This document shows, one piece after another, positions 8,288-16,691 of a DNA stretch of 37,818 nucleotides (its first letter is position 1; every line of letters begins with the position of its first letter). The notes under the pieces were generated by a model that had not been told where the DNA came from, did no database searches, and saw nothing but the letters and a program-made list of their open reading frames with translations. The DNA lies in contig JALOQF010000020.1 in NCBI GenBank assembly GCA_025459425.1, positions 1-37,818 of the forward strand, given 5' to 3'. The translations under genes were made by a program, and so were the position numbers. This stretch comes from Myxococcaceae bacterium. Lineage in GTDB: Bacteria > Myxococcota > Myxococcia > Myxococcales > Myxococcaceae.

Positions 8288-8881
8288 ATGCTCCGCGCGT
8301 TCCTCATCGTCCTCGTCTTCGCCGTGGGTGCCGGCTGCGCGCCCGACCTCCGCACGACCGACTGCTTCGACGGCATCTGCGGCGAGCTGCCCACCGAGCC
8401 GCTCTTCAGCTTCACCAGGGCCGAGGGCGGGCTCGTCACCGCGCTCGTCGACGCCACCTCGAAGACGCTGCCGACCTACATCGATCTCGACGAGCCGAAG
8501 GAGCTCAAGTTCGACGAGGCCGAGACCACCAGCGCCTGGGAGCTGTCCTTCATGCGCGACAAGATCCGCACCAACGGAGGCGGCACCAACCCGATGGGGA
8601 AGGTCGAGGTCGCCGTGCTGCTCAAGACCGACTTCGACGCGCTCACGAAGGCGCCGGCCAGCGGGTACCAGCAGGACGGCGCCGAAGGCGTGTTCAACAC
8701 CGTCGAGGGCGGCTGGTACTACTACGACATCGGCGTGCACCGGCTCACCACGCTCGATCATCTCTACGTCGTCAAGACGGGGCAGGGCGCGTATTTCAAG
8801 GTGCGCCTGGGCAGCTACTACGACGAGAACGGCACCTCGGCGCGCATCTCGCTGCGCTTCGCCAGGCTCGACCCTCCCTGA
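8288..8881 (+). CDS. HmuY-like lipoprotein, putative haem-binding partner of receptor
   Basis: A 197-residue lipoprotein with lipobox V-G-A-G-C (Cys17 lipidated). The mature domain has the HmuY pattern: early 'TALVDATSKTLPTYIDLDE', then W-E-L-S-F-M-R-D-K-I-R-T-N-G-G, and a C-terminal Y-F-K-V-R-L-G-S-Y-Y strand block before the end. In Porphyromonas, HmuY binds haem and passes it to the TonB-dependent receptor HmuR. Here the lipoprotein gene follows the receptor gene with one base between them, so they are surely co-transcribed. HmuY-family proteins outside Bacteroidota are less studied and the axial His ligands are not obvious in this copy, so haem binding is inferred. Confidence 0.82.
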   Translation: MLRAFLIVLVFAVGAGCAPDLRTTDCFDGICGELPTEPLFSFTRAEGGLVTALVDATSKTLPTYIDLDEPKELKFDEAETTSAWELSFMRDKIRTNGGGTNPMGKVEVAVLLKTDFDALTKAPASGYQQDGAEGVFNTVEGGWYYYDIGVHRLTTLDHLYVVKTGQGAYFKVRLGSYYDENGTSARISLRFARLDPP

Positions 8882-8926
8882 ATCGGCCTACCGCGCGCGT
8901 GGCAGGCGGGTAACATCAAGGCTCCG

Positions 8927-10165
8927 ATGTCCGCTCCCGCCACGAAGGACGCCGCGCACCCGACCGTCGACGACGTCGAGTTTCGCGCGCTCTACAAGAA
9001 GACGAAGTACGTGGTCGAGACGGCCGACGGCTGGTCGCTCGTCATCACCCGCTACCGGCCGACGCCGCAGGCCTTCCCCCAGCCGCTGTTCGGTGAGCCG
9101 ATGCTGCTGGTGCACGGCTTCTGTCAGAACCGCCACGCGTGGACGAGCGGCGAGTTCGTGAAGAACCTGCTGTTCTTCGGCATCGACATTCACATCCTCG
9201 AGCTGCGCGGGCACGGCAAGAGCTCGCTGGCCTTCCAGCACGAGCGGGCCGCGCGCTTCGGGCGAAAGCCCCCGCCCGATCTCGACTACGGCTGGGACAT
9301 CGACAGCTACTTCCTCTACGACCTGCCAGCCGCCGTGGCCGGCGTCCGGCGCATCACCCGGCGTGAGAAGATCTTCTATTGCGGCCACTCGATGGGCGGC
9401 ATCCTCGGGTACGGCTACGCCGGCATTCACGAGCACTTCGAGGGCATCGTCACCATCGGCGCGCCCGGCGAGCTGGGCCGGGGCAGCACGTTCCTGAAGC
9501 TCCTCGCCTTCGCCGAGCCGGCCATCGAGGGCGCCGTCGACTCGATGCTGGGCACCTTGAACCTCCAGCGCGGGCTGGCCCACACCGCCACCGAGCTCGT
9601 CTCGAAGGTGCTGCGCCGGCCGCCGCCCGACGCGCCCAGGCCCTTCCGCTACCGCTACCTGCCGCTCGACACCTGGCTCAAGGCCGCCTCGGACGCGCTG
9701 GGCTACGCCGAAGAGAGCCCCGTGCTGGGCATGGTGGCCAGCCGCATCAACTACCTCGCCCGGTGGGACCGCCTGCAGATGGAGAACGTGCGCTGGCTGT
9801 TGTCCGAGGGCGGCGAGAAAGAGCCCCGCCTGGTGGTGGAGCAGTTCGCCCGCTGGGTGCGCAACAACGAGGTCGTCTGCTACCGCACCGGTTACGACTT
9901 CAAGCGCGGCTTCGGGAAGATCCGCGTGCCGATGGCCATCATCTTCGGCGATGAAGATCCGCTGGCGTCGGTGGCGTCGACCCGCAGCGTCTACCGCTCC
10001 GCGAAGTCAGACTACCTCTTGTGGCGGCCGGTCAAGGGCAACAGCCACATCGAGCTCACCATGGGGCACGACGCCCGGCAGGTCTGCTACGACGTGAAGA
10101 ACCTCATCGAGTACGCGCGCACGCACCGGGCGCGCGCGCCATCGTTACCTCGCGTTCGCGGCTGA
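8927..10165 (+). CDS. Alpha/beta-hydrolase fold protein
   Basis: A 412-residue cytoplasmic-looking hydrolase without signal peptide. The oxyanion-side motif L-L-V-H-G-F-C-Q-N comes first, then 'ILELRGHGKS'. The nucleophile elbow G-H-S-M-G-G has S155. The likely acid is in F-G-D-E-D-P (D342 or D344) and the general base is H374 in N-S-H-I-E-L. The region between residues 190 and 320 is a large helical lid, which suggests a bulky hydrophobic substrate (lipase, esterase or polyhydroxyalkanoate-type hydrolase); the substrate cannot be read from sequence. It follows the HmuY gene by 45 bases and may be independent: a TAACAT hexamer lies 16 nt before the ATG. Confidence 0.88.
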   Translation: MSAPATKDAAHPTVDDVEFRALYKKTKYVVETADGWSLVITRYRPTPQAFPQPLFGEPMLLVHGFCQNRHAWTSGEFVKNLLFFGIDIHILELRGHGKSSLAFQHERAARFGRKPPPDLDYGWDIDSYFLYDLPAAVAGVRRITRREKIFYCGHSMGGILGYGYAGIHEHFEGIVTIGAPGELGRGSTFLKLLAFAEPAIEGAVDSMLGTLNLQRGLAHTATELVSKVLRRPPPDAPRPFRYRYLPLDTWLKAASDALGYAEESPVLGMVASRINYLARWDRLQMENVRWLLSEGGEKEPRLVVEQFARWVRNNEVVCYRTGYDFKRGFGKIRVPMAIIFGDEDPLASVASTRSVYRSAKSDYLLWRPVKGNSHIELTMGHDARQVCYDVKNLIEYARTHRARAPSLPRVRG

Positions 10166-10244
10166 TTCCGAACGGCGAGGCGCCCCGGCACGAAGGCCCG
10201 CTCCCGGACGCCGCGCTGGCCGCCCCGACGGGCTGGCCCAAAAT

Positions 10245-10272
10245 TTGGCGCCCCGCGCCAGGTTGGTAGCGT
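10245..10272 (+). promoter_or_regulatory. Candidate promoter of AMIN protein gene
   Basis: TTGGCG (10245-10250) and TAGCGT (10267-10272) are spaced by 16 nt, next to an unusually AT-rich dyad CCAAAATTTGG (10238-10248). If used, transcription would begin at or very near the ATG at 10283, giving a leaderless or nearly leaderless mRNA. The matches to sigma-70 consensus are modest. Confidence 0.3.
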
Positions 10273-10282
10273 GCGCTACAGG

Positions 10283-12061
10283 ATGAGACAGCTCGGTCGA
10301 AGGCCGGTGGGGTTCTCGCGTCGCCTGGGCAGCGTCGGTCTGTCGTGCGTGCTGCTGGCGGCGCTGCCCACGCCCGCGCAGGACCGGGTGCAGCTCAACG
10401 TCATCACCCGGATCGAGGTGAAGGGCGGGGCGGTCGAGATCGTCGGCTCGCGCCGGCCCAGCTTCACCACCTTCACCCTCACCGACCCACCGCGCCTCGT
10501 CATCGACGTCTCCGAGGCCGTCTTCCAGGGCGTGCCGGCCGAGACGAAGGTGAACGACGGCACCATCACCGTCATCAAGACGGCGAGCTACGGGAGCGAG
10601 TCGGCGGCCATCGCGCGCGTGCTCATCGGCTTCGAGCAGGAGCTCGAGAGCGACATCGTCACCCAGGGCCCGGCGCTGGTGGTGAAGCTGCCGCAGAACC
10701 CGAAGGAGCTCGCGAAGCTGGCCCAGGAGAAGGCCCAGGCCGAGCGCGCCGCCAGGCAGGCCGCCGAGGCGGCCGAGAAGGAGCGCCTCGCGAAAGAGAA
10801 GGCCGACCTCGAGGCCCGCGCGGCGGCCGAAGCCGAGCGCAAGGCGAAGGAGGCCGAGGCCATGCGCCTGGCGAAGCTCGAGGCCGAGCGGCAGCGCCGG
10901 GAAGACGAGGAGCGCAAGGCGAAGGAGGCCGAGGCCGCGCGGGTGGCGAAGCTCGAGGCCGAGGCGCGACGGCGCCGCGAAGCCGAAGAGGCGCGGCTGG
11001 CGAAGCTCGAGGCCGAGCGCCTCGAGAAGGAGCGCCTCGCGCAGGAGAAGGCAGAGGCCGAGGCGAAGGCGAAGGCCGAGCGCGAAGAGAAGGCCCGCCT
11101 GGCCCGCGAAGAGAAGGAGCGTCGCGAACGCGAGGCGCTGGAAGCCAGACGCCGCGCCGAAGAGGAGCGGCTGGCGAAGCTCGAGGCCGAGCGGTTGGAG
11201 GCCGAGCGCCAGGCGAAGGCGCGCGCCGAGGCTGCCGCGAAGGCACGGGCCGAGGCCGAAGCGCGGGCCGAGGCCGAGCGTGAAGAGAAGGCCCGCGCGG
11301 CCCGTGAAGCGCAGGAGCGCAAGGCGGAGGCGAAACGGCGCGCCGACGCCGAGCGCCTGGCACGGTTGGAATCAGAACGCCTCGAGCAGGAGCGCCGGGA
11401 GCAGGCCCGGGTCGAGGCCGAAGCCCGCGCGCGCGCCGAGCGTGAGGCGCGCGCCACGCTCGAGCGGGAAGAGAAGGAGCGGCGCGCGCAAGAGGCCGCC
11501 GAGGCCAGGCGTCGCGCCGAGGCCGACCGGCTGGCGAAGCTCGAGGCGGAGCGCCAGGAGAAGGAGCGGCTCGCCCGGGAGCGCGCCGAGGCCGAGCGCC
11601 AGGCGAAGCTCACCGTGGCCCAGCGGCAACAGGAGGCCGCCGAGCGAGAAGAGAAGGCGCGCGCCGAGAAGGAGCGCAAGCAGCGTGAGCTCGAAGCCTC
11701 GGTCGCCCGCACGCCGTCGCCCTTCGAGCTCGCCGGCCGCGCCCGCATGACGTCGGTGGGCTTCAAGCAGGCCGATGGCGTGGGGCGGATCCTTCTGCGC
11801 ACCTCGGCGCCGGTGCGCTACTCGGTGGGCGAAGACGGTCGCCGCAACGTCGTCGTCACCCTCGAGAACACCGAGATCGGCCTGCCCAACAACGAGCGGC
11901 TCCTCGACACGTCCTTCTTCGACACCGCGGTGTCCCTGGTGAAGCCCGAGGCCGTCGACGACGCCCAGGTGCGCATCACCATCAGCCTCAAGCGCGCCGT
12001 CGCCTACCGCACCACCCAGACGGGCAACGAGCTGACCGTCGAGTTCGAGCGGCCGGACTGA
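10283..12061 (+). CDS. Double-AMIN-domain protein with long charged helical repeat region
   Basis: A 592-residue exported protein (a GTG at 10271 would add four residues). A basic N-terminus and hydrophobic segment form a signal peptide ending near P-A-Q. An AMIN domain follows (about residues 35-135: 'TDPPRLVIDVSEAVF', then V-L-I-G-F and V-V-K-L-P). The centre, about residues 140-475, is an uninterrupted Ala/Glu/Lys/Arg helix, TolA-like, with R-L-A-[KR]-L-E-[AS]-E-R recurring every 58-62 residues. A second AMIN-like domain occupies about residues 480-592. AMIN domains occur in periplasmic envelope proteins such as AmiC and PilQ. There is no amidase or secretin domain, so it is neither of those. 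The helix could span the periplasm. The gene sits 34 bases before lptD, suggesting an envelope role; this is inference. Confidence 0.88.
   Translation: MRQLGRRPVGFSRRLGSVGLSCVLLAALPTPAQDRVQLNVITRIEVKGGAVEIVGSRRPSFTTFTLTDPPRLVIDVSEAVFQGVPAETKVNDGTITVIKTASYGSESAAIARVLIGFEQELESDIVTQGPALVVKLPQNPKELAKLAQEKAQAERAARQAAEAAEKERLAKEKADLEARAAAEAERKAKEAEAMRLAKLEAERQRREDEERKAKEAEAARVAKLEAEARRRREAEEARLAKLEAERLEKERLAQEKAEAEAKAKAEREEKARLAREEKERREREALEARRRAEEERLAKLEAERLEAERQAKARAEAAAKARAEAEARAEAEREEKARAAREAQERKAEAKRRADAERLARLESERLEQERREQARVEAEARARAEREARATLEREEKERRAQEAAEARRRAEADRLAKLEAERQEKERLARERAEAERQAKLTVAQRQQEAAEREEKARAEKERKQRELEASVARTPSPFELAGRARMTSVGFKQADGVGRILLRTSAPVRYSVGEDGRRNVVVTLENTEIGLPNNERLLDTSFFDTAVSLVKPEAVDDAQVRITISLKRAVAYRTTQTGNELTVEFERPD
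10994..11700 (+). repeat. In-gene tandem repeats of 58-62 codons
   Basis: Four diverged repeats begin at the R-L-A-[KR]-L-E motif at about 10994, 11168, 11354 and 11528 (spacings 174, 186 and 174 bp). They encode the charged helical region of the AMIN protein. Shorter, partial copies of the motif lie upstream at about 10860-10990. Confidence 0.75.
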
Positions 12062-12095
12062 AGGCGCCGGCAAACCCTGCTACAGCGCTCGCCTC

Positions 12096-14870
12096 ATGTC
12101 GTTCGGGTGGTTCCTCACGGCAGCGCTCCTCTCGGCCTCGCCCGACACCGCCGAGGTGACCCTCACCGCCGAGCGTGTGCTGCACGACGGCCGGGAGCAG
12201 CGCACCATCGCCGAGGGCCGCGCCCACCTCGAGACCGCCGGCGCCGCGGTCGACGCCGACCGCATCGTCTATGACCGGTCGCGCGACGTGGTGACGGCGG
12301 TGGGCCACGTCGTCGCCCGGGTCGCGCAGGGCGGCACGCCGACGTCGGTGCTGGCCGTCGTGGGGTCCTTGCGGCTGTCGGGCGAGCGCGTCGACGAGAT
12401 CTGGGTGCTCGACGGCGTCGCCACCGCGCGAGGGGGCGCCAACGTCGACAAGCTGCTCGCGGCCACCACGAAGGCCGGGCTCGACGCCGCCGGCCCGGTG
12501 ACGATGCTGATGTCGGGCAACCACTTCACCCGCCTCGACGACGGCGGCTGGCGCCTCGAGAACCTCGAGCTGGTGCCGTGCGAGTGCAACTTCGAGACGC
12601 CGTCATGGTCGATTCGAACGCGCGAGGCGTTGCTCAACCCCGAGGCCGATCGCGTCTCGGTCTTCCTGCCCGTCATCTGGTTCAAGCAGGTGCCGCTCGT
12701 CAAAGAGGTGCCGCTGCCGCTGCTGCCCTACTTGAACCTGCCGCTGGGCGACCGCGCCACCGGCCTGCTGTTTCCCAGGCCGACCAGCACGGTGCTCAAC
12801 GGCTTCCAGTTCGAGCAGCCCGTCTTCGTCACGGCGGGGCGCAGCGCCGACTTCACCTTCACGCCGGGGTACTTCGCCGGAGGCCCGCGCCTGGCCGACT
12901 CGGTGAACCAGCGCGACGTGCTCGCTCGGCCCGACACCACCTTCCAGACGCCGTGGCGGGGCGGGCTCGACGAGCCCATCGTGCAGCCCTACCAGCAGCC
13001 CTTTGGCATTCAGGGCCCGCGGCTGATCACCGAGTTCCGCTACGTCCTGTCCGAGCGCGCCCAGGGCCGGGCGTCGCTGGGGCTCCTGTACGATCTCCGC
13101 CCGCTGCGCGACCCCGGCAACGCGAACCTCGTCTTCGCGCGCCCGCGCGGACTCCGCGGCGAGGCGTCGTTGTTCCACACGCAGGACTTCGGCGGTGGGT
13201 TCGGCACGCGCGTCGATCTCTCGGCGCACTCCGACGGGTACTACAACCGCGACGTCACCCCCGACGTCATCGCCCGAGAGGCCGGCTACCTGCGGTCGAC
13301 GGCGGTGCTGTTCCATCGGGGGGCCGACCACCTCGTCACGCTCGACGCGGTGCTGCGGCAGGATCTCACGGGCGGTGACTTCGGCGCCTCGGGCTACTCG
13401 CTCTTCGGCGTCGACCAGCGCGCGCGGAACTCGGTGGCGCCGCGCTTCGGCCCCAACCCCATTCAGCGGTTGCCGGCGGTGACGGTGACGGTGCCGCTCC
13501 GGCCGCTGGTCGGCCCGCTGGCCTTCGACGTGTCGGGCGACGTGGTGCAGCAGCGGCCGCTGCGTGGGGTGTCTGGTGATGAGGGCGCGCTGGCCAACGA
13601 GGGGCGCTTCTTCGACCCCGACACGGGCCTCGAGCTGCCGGCCGAATGCCTGCTCGAGCGCCTCTACCTCGCGCGGGTGCCCAACCAGCTCGCGAACTGC
13701 CCGCAGACGCGGGGGCCGGACGGTATGCCGAACCTGCTCAAGGCCGGACTGGGCGATGGCTTCTGGCAGCGCGGCGAGCGGGAAGGGCGCCTGCGCCTCA
13801 ACGTCATGCCCCGCCTCTGGGTGGCCTCGACGCTCGGTGGGGTGCTGTCGCTGTCGGCGACGGCGTCATGGCGGCAAGGCCTGTGGCACGGGTTGGCGAG
13901 CCAGCAGACCATCACCCGCGGGTACCCGCTCTTGTCGGCGCGGGTCGAGACCGAACTGGCGCGCGCATTCGGAGACGTGCGCCACGCGGTGACGCCGTTG
14001 TTCGAGGTGCGCGTGGTGCCGTTCGTGCTGGCGACCTCGTCGACGGGCAACGACGCGTCGCTTCTCGGGGGACCGGCGCCGTACGACGAGCTCGATCGGT
14101 CGATCGGCGACAACCGCGCCCGCGTGCAGGCCGTGGCCGAGGTGCGCAACCGGCTGGTGCAGCGCGGTGGGCGGGAGCTGCTCCGCCTCGACCTCGGCCA
14201 GGGCCTCGATCTCCTGTCGCGAACGACGCCGGGGCCGGGCGGGGGGCCGCTCGACGGCGCCTCGGGCGTCAACCCGGCCCGCCTCGCCGAGAGCTATGCC
14301 CGGTTGGGCGCCAGCATCGGGTGGTTCACCTTGGCTGGGCAGGGCCGGCTCGAGCCACGCTGGCGCAAGACCCCCCAGTCGGCGCCAGCGCCCCGGGTGA
14401 CGCGCGTGTCGGCCTCGGCGTCGTGCGACTTTCCCGGTGGCCACGGGCTGTCGGCCGCGTACGAGAACGTGCTCGACGATGGGACGAACCGCGCGCGCGC
14501 GCCGATCGACCTCCTCTTCGGAGATCCGGTGGTGGCGTCGGCCGAGAGCCGCGCGCAGCTGCTGGTCGCTGGTGCCCGCACGCGCCTGGGGCCCGTGGGC
14601 CTTCGGTACGACGTGGTGCTGGTCAACCGCCCCACGAGCCGACGCGACGTCGAGGGCAACTTCGTGCTCAACGCCAGAGGCGAGGTGATTCAGGATCCGC
14701 TCCTGTCCTTCGCGCAGCAGACGGTGGGGCTGTCGTGGACGCCGGCGTGCGACTGCTGGCGGCTCGACGTGTCGGTGACCAACCGGCTCACGGGGACTGG
14801 CACGTTGGGCCCTCCCGAGTTCGGTGCCAGCTTCACCGTGTCTCGCTTCGGCACCATCGGCACCCAGTAG
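12096..14870 (+). CDS. lptD: LPS-assembly outer-membrane protein LptD
   Basis: A 924-residue protein (E. coli LptD is about 780) that inserts lipopolysaccharide into the outer leaflet. A signal peptide leads into an OstA/LptA-like beta-jellyroll (about residues 20-130: 'AEVTLTAERVLHDG', 'RDVVTAVGHVVAR'). The LptD barrel follows, with the characteristic W-S-I-R block after C162-E-C164, 'VFLPVIWFKQVPLV', 'PYLNLPLGDRATGLLFP', and late strands ending in 'FGASFTVSRFG'. C885-D-C887 near the C-terminus is placed where E. coli LptD has its adjacent Cys pair, so C162/C164 and C885/C887 may form the inter-domain disulfides. No Cys equivalent to E. coli C31 is seen at the N-terminus. It follows the AMIN protein gene closely; LptE is not in the window. 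Confidence 0.9.
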   Translation: MSFGWFLTAALLSASPDTAEVTLTAERVLHDGREQRTIAEGRAHLETAGAAVDADRIVYDRSRDVVTAVGHVVARVAQGGTPTSVLAVVGSLRLSGERVDEIWVLDGVATARGGANVDKLLAATTKAGLDAAGPVTMLMSGNHFTRLDDGGWRLENLELVPCECNFETPSWSIRTREALLNPEADRVSVFLPVIWFKQVPLVKEVPLPLLPYLNLPLGDRATGLLFPRPTSTVLNGFQFEQPVFVTAGRSADFTFTPGYFAGGPRLADSVNQRDVLARPDTTFQTPWRGGLDEPIVQPYQQPFGIQGPRLITEFRYVLSERAQGRASLGLLYDLRPLRDPGNANLVFARPRGLRGEASLFHTQDFGGGFGTRVDLSAHSDGYYNRDVTPDVIAREAGYLRSTAVLFHRGADHLVTLDAVLRQDLTGGDFGASGYSLFGVDQRARNSVAPRFGPNPIQRLPAVTVTVPLRPLVGPLAFDVSGDVVQQRPLRGVSGDEGALANEGRFFDPDTGLELPAECLLERLYLARVPNQLANCPQTRGPDGMPNLLKAGLGDGFWQRGEREGRLRLNVMPRLWVASTLGGVLSLSATASWRQGLWHGLASQQTITRGYPLLSARVETELARAFGDVRHAVTPLFEVRVVPFVLATSSTGNDASLLGGPAPYDELDRSIGDNRARVQAVAEVRNRLVQRGGRELLRLDLGQGLDLLSRTTPGPGGGPLDGASGVNPARLAESYARLGASIGWFTLAGQGRLEPRWRKTPQSAPAPRVTRVSASASCDFPGGHGLSAAYENVLDDGTNRARAPIDLLFGDPVVASAESRAQLLVAGARTRLGPVGLRYDVVLVNRPTSRRDVEGNFVLNARGEVIQDPLLSFAQQTVGLSWTPACDCWRLDVSVTNRLTGTGTLGPPEFGASFTVSRFGTIGTQ

Positions 14871-14926
14871 TGACGTTTGGGCTGAGGCTATCGATCGACA
14901 CGCCCGCGGGCGCCGACGCGTGATGC

Positions 14927-14956
14927 TTGACCCGGGGTCCGTCACGCTTCGAAGAT
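14927..14956 (+). promoter_or_regulatory. Possible promoter of Ig-like lipoprotein gene
   Basis: TTGACC (14927-14932, 5/6 match to a -35 box) with GAAGAT (14951-14956) 18 nt later. The -10 match is weak (3/6). It lies 23-52 nt before the start codon, whose GGGAGG ribosome-binding site is at 14969-14974. Confidence 0.28.
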
Positions 14957-14978
14957 GGCGCCCTTCGTGGGAGGCAGC

Positions 14979-16604
14979 ATGCGCGTGAAGGTTCTTCTGC
15001 CGCTGATGTGGGTGCTCGGGCTCGGGTGTGGAGGGGTCGCACCGTCGACCATGGAGTTCGTTGAGATCACCCCCGCCCAGCCGCGGATCGGCGAGATCGT
15101 CACCGTGCGGTTCCGCCTGTTCGACGATCGCGGCATTCCGCTCGCTGGCACGACGGTCGACTTCAAGCTCCAGTCACCGAACGGTGGCGTCTCGCTGAGC
15201 CCGGCCACGGTTCAGTCTCAGCGGGGCAGCGGGTTCGCCGAGACGCAGCTCCAGGCCTCGGCGCGGGTCAACTCGGTCATCGTCGTCGCGACGGCTGGCG
15301 ACCGCTCCGTCGTGTCGCCGCCCATCACCTTCGCCGGTGCCGTGCCGAACCAGGGGCAGATGACCTTCCAGTGCGGGGCCATTGGTGGCGAGTCGACGGG
15401 TGGCGTGCACGCGATTCACGCCTACGACGTCTCGCGCAACCTGATCGCCGGCATCAAGCTCGACTGCACCGCGCACGTGGGTGACCGCAACGGCGACGGC
15501 GTCGAGGGCGCCCTCGTGTCGTTCCTCACCGAAGCGGGGACCATCGGGCCGACCGAGGTCTCGGTGTCGAACGTCGTGGGTGACGCGACGATTCTGTACA
15601 AGACGTCGTTGCCGCTCCCGCGCGACGTCGAGGCCGAGAACTTCACCTGGACGCCGCCACAGGGAGAGCGTCAGACGGGTGAATACGTCGCGCCGCTGTG
15701 GATGCTGCCCTTCGAGTGGGTGCCAAACCCGGTGCTGTTCCCGCGGCCTCGACCGACCATGAACCCCCGCGAGCCCAATCGCGCCGATTCCGTGCCCAAC
15801 CGCCGCAAGATGGACGGCTCGATGGAGCGCCTCAACCCGCGTGACAACCTCGTCACCATGATCGCGGTGACGACTGGTGAAGAGGCGTTCGTCGATTCCA
15901 ACAACAACGGCCAGTGGGACAGCGACGAGGCCTTCACCGACCAGACCGAGCCCTTCGTGGACTCGAACGACAACGGCACGTGGGACCCCGACGAGCGGTA
16001 CATCGACGTCAACGGCGACAAGACGTGGACGGGGAAGAACGGCCGGTTCGACGCGAGCACGCTCATCTGGAAAGCCGAGCGCATTCTGTGGACGGGGGTT
16101 CCGAGTCGCTGGGAGGGCGAAATGCCGTCGCCCACGTTCGACACCTTCAATCAGCAGCCCCCGGGCCCCATCAACTTCGTCTGCCCCTCGGCCTTCTGCA
16201 GCCAGGCGCGGCCGTCACAGTCGATGACCGCGGGGTTCTACCGGCTCGACATCTACCTCGCCGACCCCTGGTACAACGCGCCGGCGCAGAACGGCGACGA
16301 TGACGGGTGTGGCATCACGTCGGCCGAGGGCGTTGGAAACCCGGGCGACCCGCCGGTCCTGGTGCAGACCTTCGGTTCAGCCTTCGGCAAGGGCTTCAAG
16401 GCCTTCGTCTACCCGGCGGGCGTCGTCGTCACCGTCGCGATCAAGGACGCCCGCGATCCCGACGCGCCGCCCATCGCGCAGATTCCCCCACGCAACCCGC
16501 CCATCGTCTTCACGGCGCCCATCACCTGCTCGTTCACGGCCTCGCCGCAGGACAAGCTGAAGAACGTCATCCTCGTGGACGAGGTGTCTGGCACCATCGA
16601 GTAG
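14979..16604 (+). CDS. Ig-like (Big_1-type) lipoprotein with acidic Ca-binding-like repeats
   Basis: A 541-residue lipoprotein. The ATG at 14979 was chosen because a GGGAGG site lies just upstream and the signal peptide starts there; an upstream ATG at 14955 is in frame but has neither. Lipobox L-G-L-G-C puts the lipidated Cys at 17. Residues about 25-125 look like a bacterial Ig-like domain ('VTVRFRLFDDRGIPLAGTTV', then V-S-L-S-P-A-T-V). A second such segment follows at about 140-215. Around residues 304-351 are repeated F-V-D-S-N-[ND]-N-G-x-W-D-x-D-E motifs, typical of acidic Ca2+-binding loops. Cys residues in the last third suggest disulfides. Function is unknown; it is probably a surface or periplasmic binding or adhesion protein. 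It appears to be transcribed on its own. Confidence 0.85.
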   Translation: MRVKVLLPLMWVLGLGCGGVAPSTMEFVEITPAQPRIGEIVTVRFRLFDDRGIPLAGTTVDFKLQSPNGGVSLSPATVQSQRGSGFAETQLQASARVNSVIVVATAGDRSVVSPPITFAGAVPNQGQMTFQCGAIGGESTGGVHAIHAYDVSRNLIAGIKLDCTAHVGDRNGDGVEGALVSFLTEAGTIGPTEVSVSNVVGDATILYKTSLPLPRDVEAENFTWTPPQGERQTGEYVAPLWMLPFEWVPNPVLFPRPRPTMNPREPNRADSVPNRRKMDGSMERLNPRDNLVTMIAVTTGEEAFVDSNNNGQWDSDEAFTDQTEPFVDSNDNGTWDPDERYIDVNGDKTWTGKNGRFDASTLIWKAERILWTGVPSRWEGEMPSPTFDTFNQQPPGPINFVCPSAFCSQARPSQSMTAGFYRLDIYLADPWYNAPAQNGDDDGCGITSAEGVGNPGDPPVLVQTFGSAFGKGFKAFVYPAGVVVTVAIKDARDPDAPPIAQIPPRNPPIVFTAPITCSFTASPQDKLKNVILVDEVSGTIE

Positions 16605-16637
16605 GCCCTCGGCCCTTGTCCGCGTCGATGGTTCGGC

Positions 16638-16667
16638 TACGGTCCCAGCCGGCTGATTCTCGAATCA
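16638..16667 (+). promoter_or_regulatory. Promoter-operator candidate for TetR regulator
   Basis: TACGGT (16638-16643) fits a TAnnnT -10 box. Just downstream, the dyad TGATTC-TC-GAATCA (16654-16667) has perfect 6-bp arms. It is nested inside larger perfect 8-bp arms, GCCGGCTG (16648-16655) and CAGCCGGC (16673-16680). The dyad is 25-38 nt before the regulator's start and of TetR-operator size, so autorepression is likely. This is inference. Confidence 0.5.
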
Positions 16668-16691
16668 ACGAGCAGCCGGCGGTGGGTCGTC

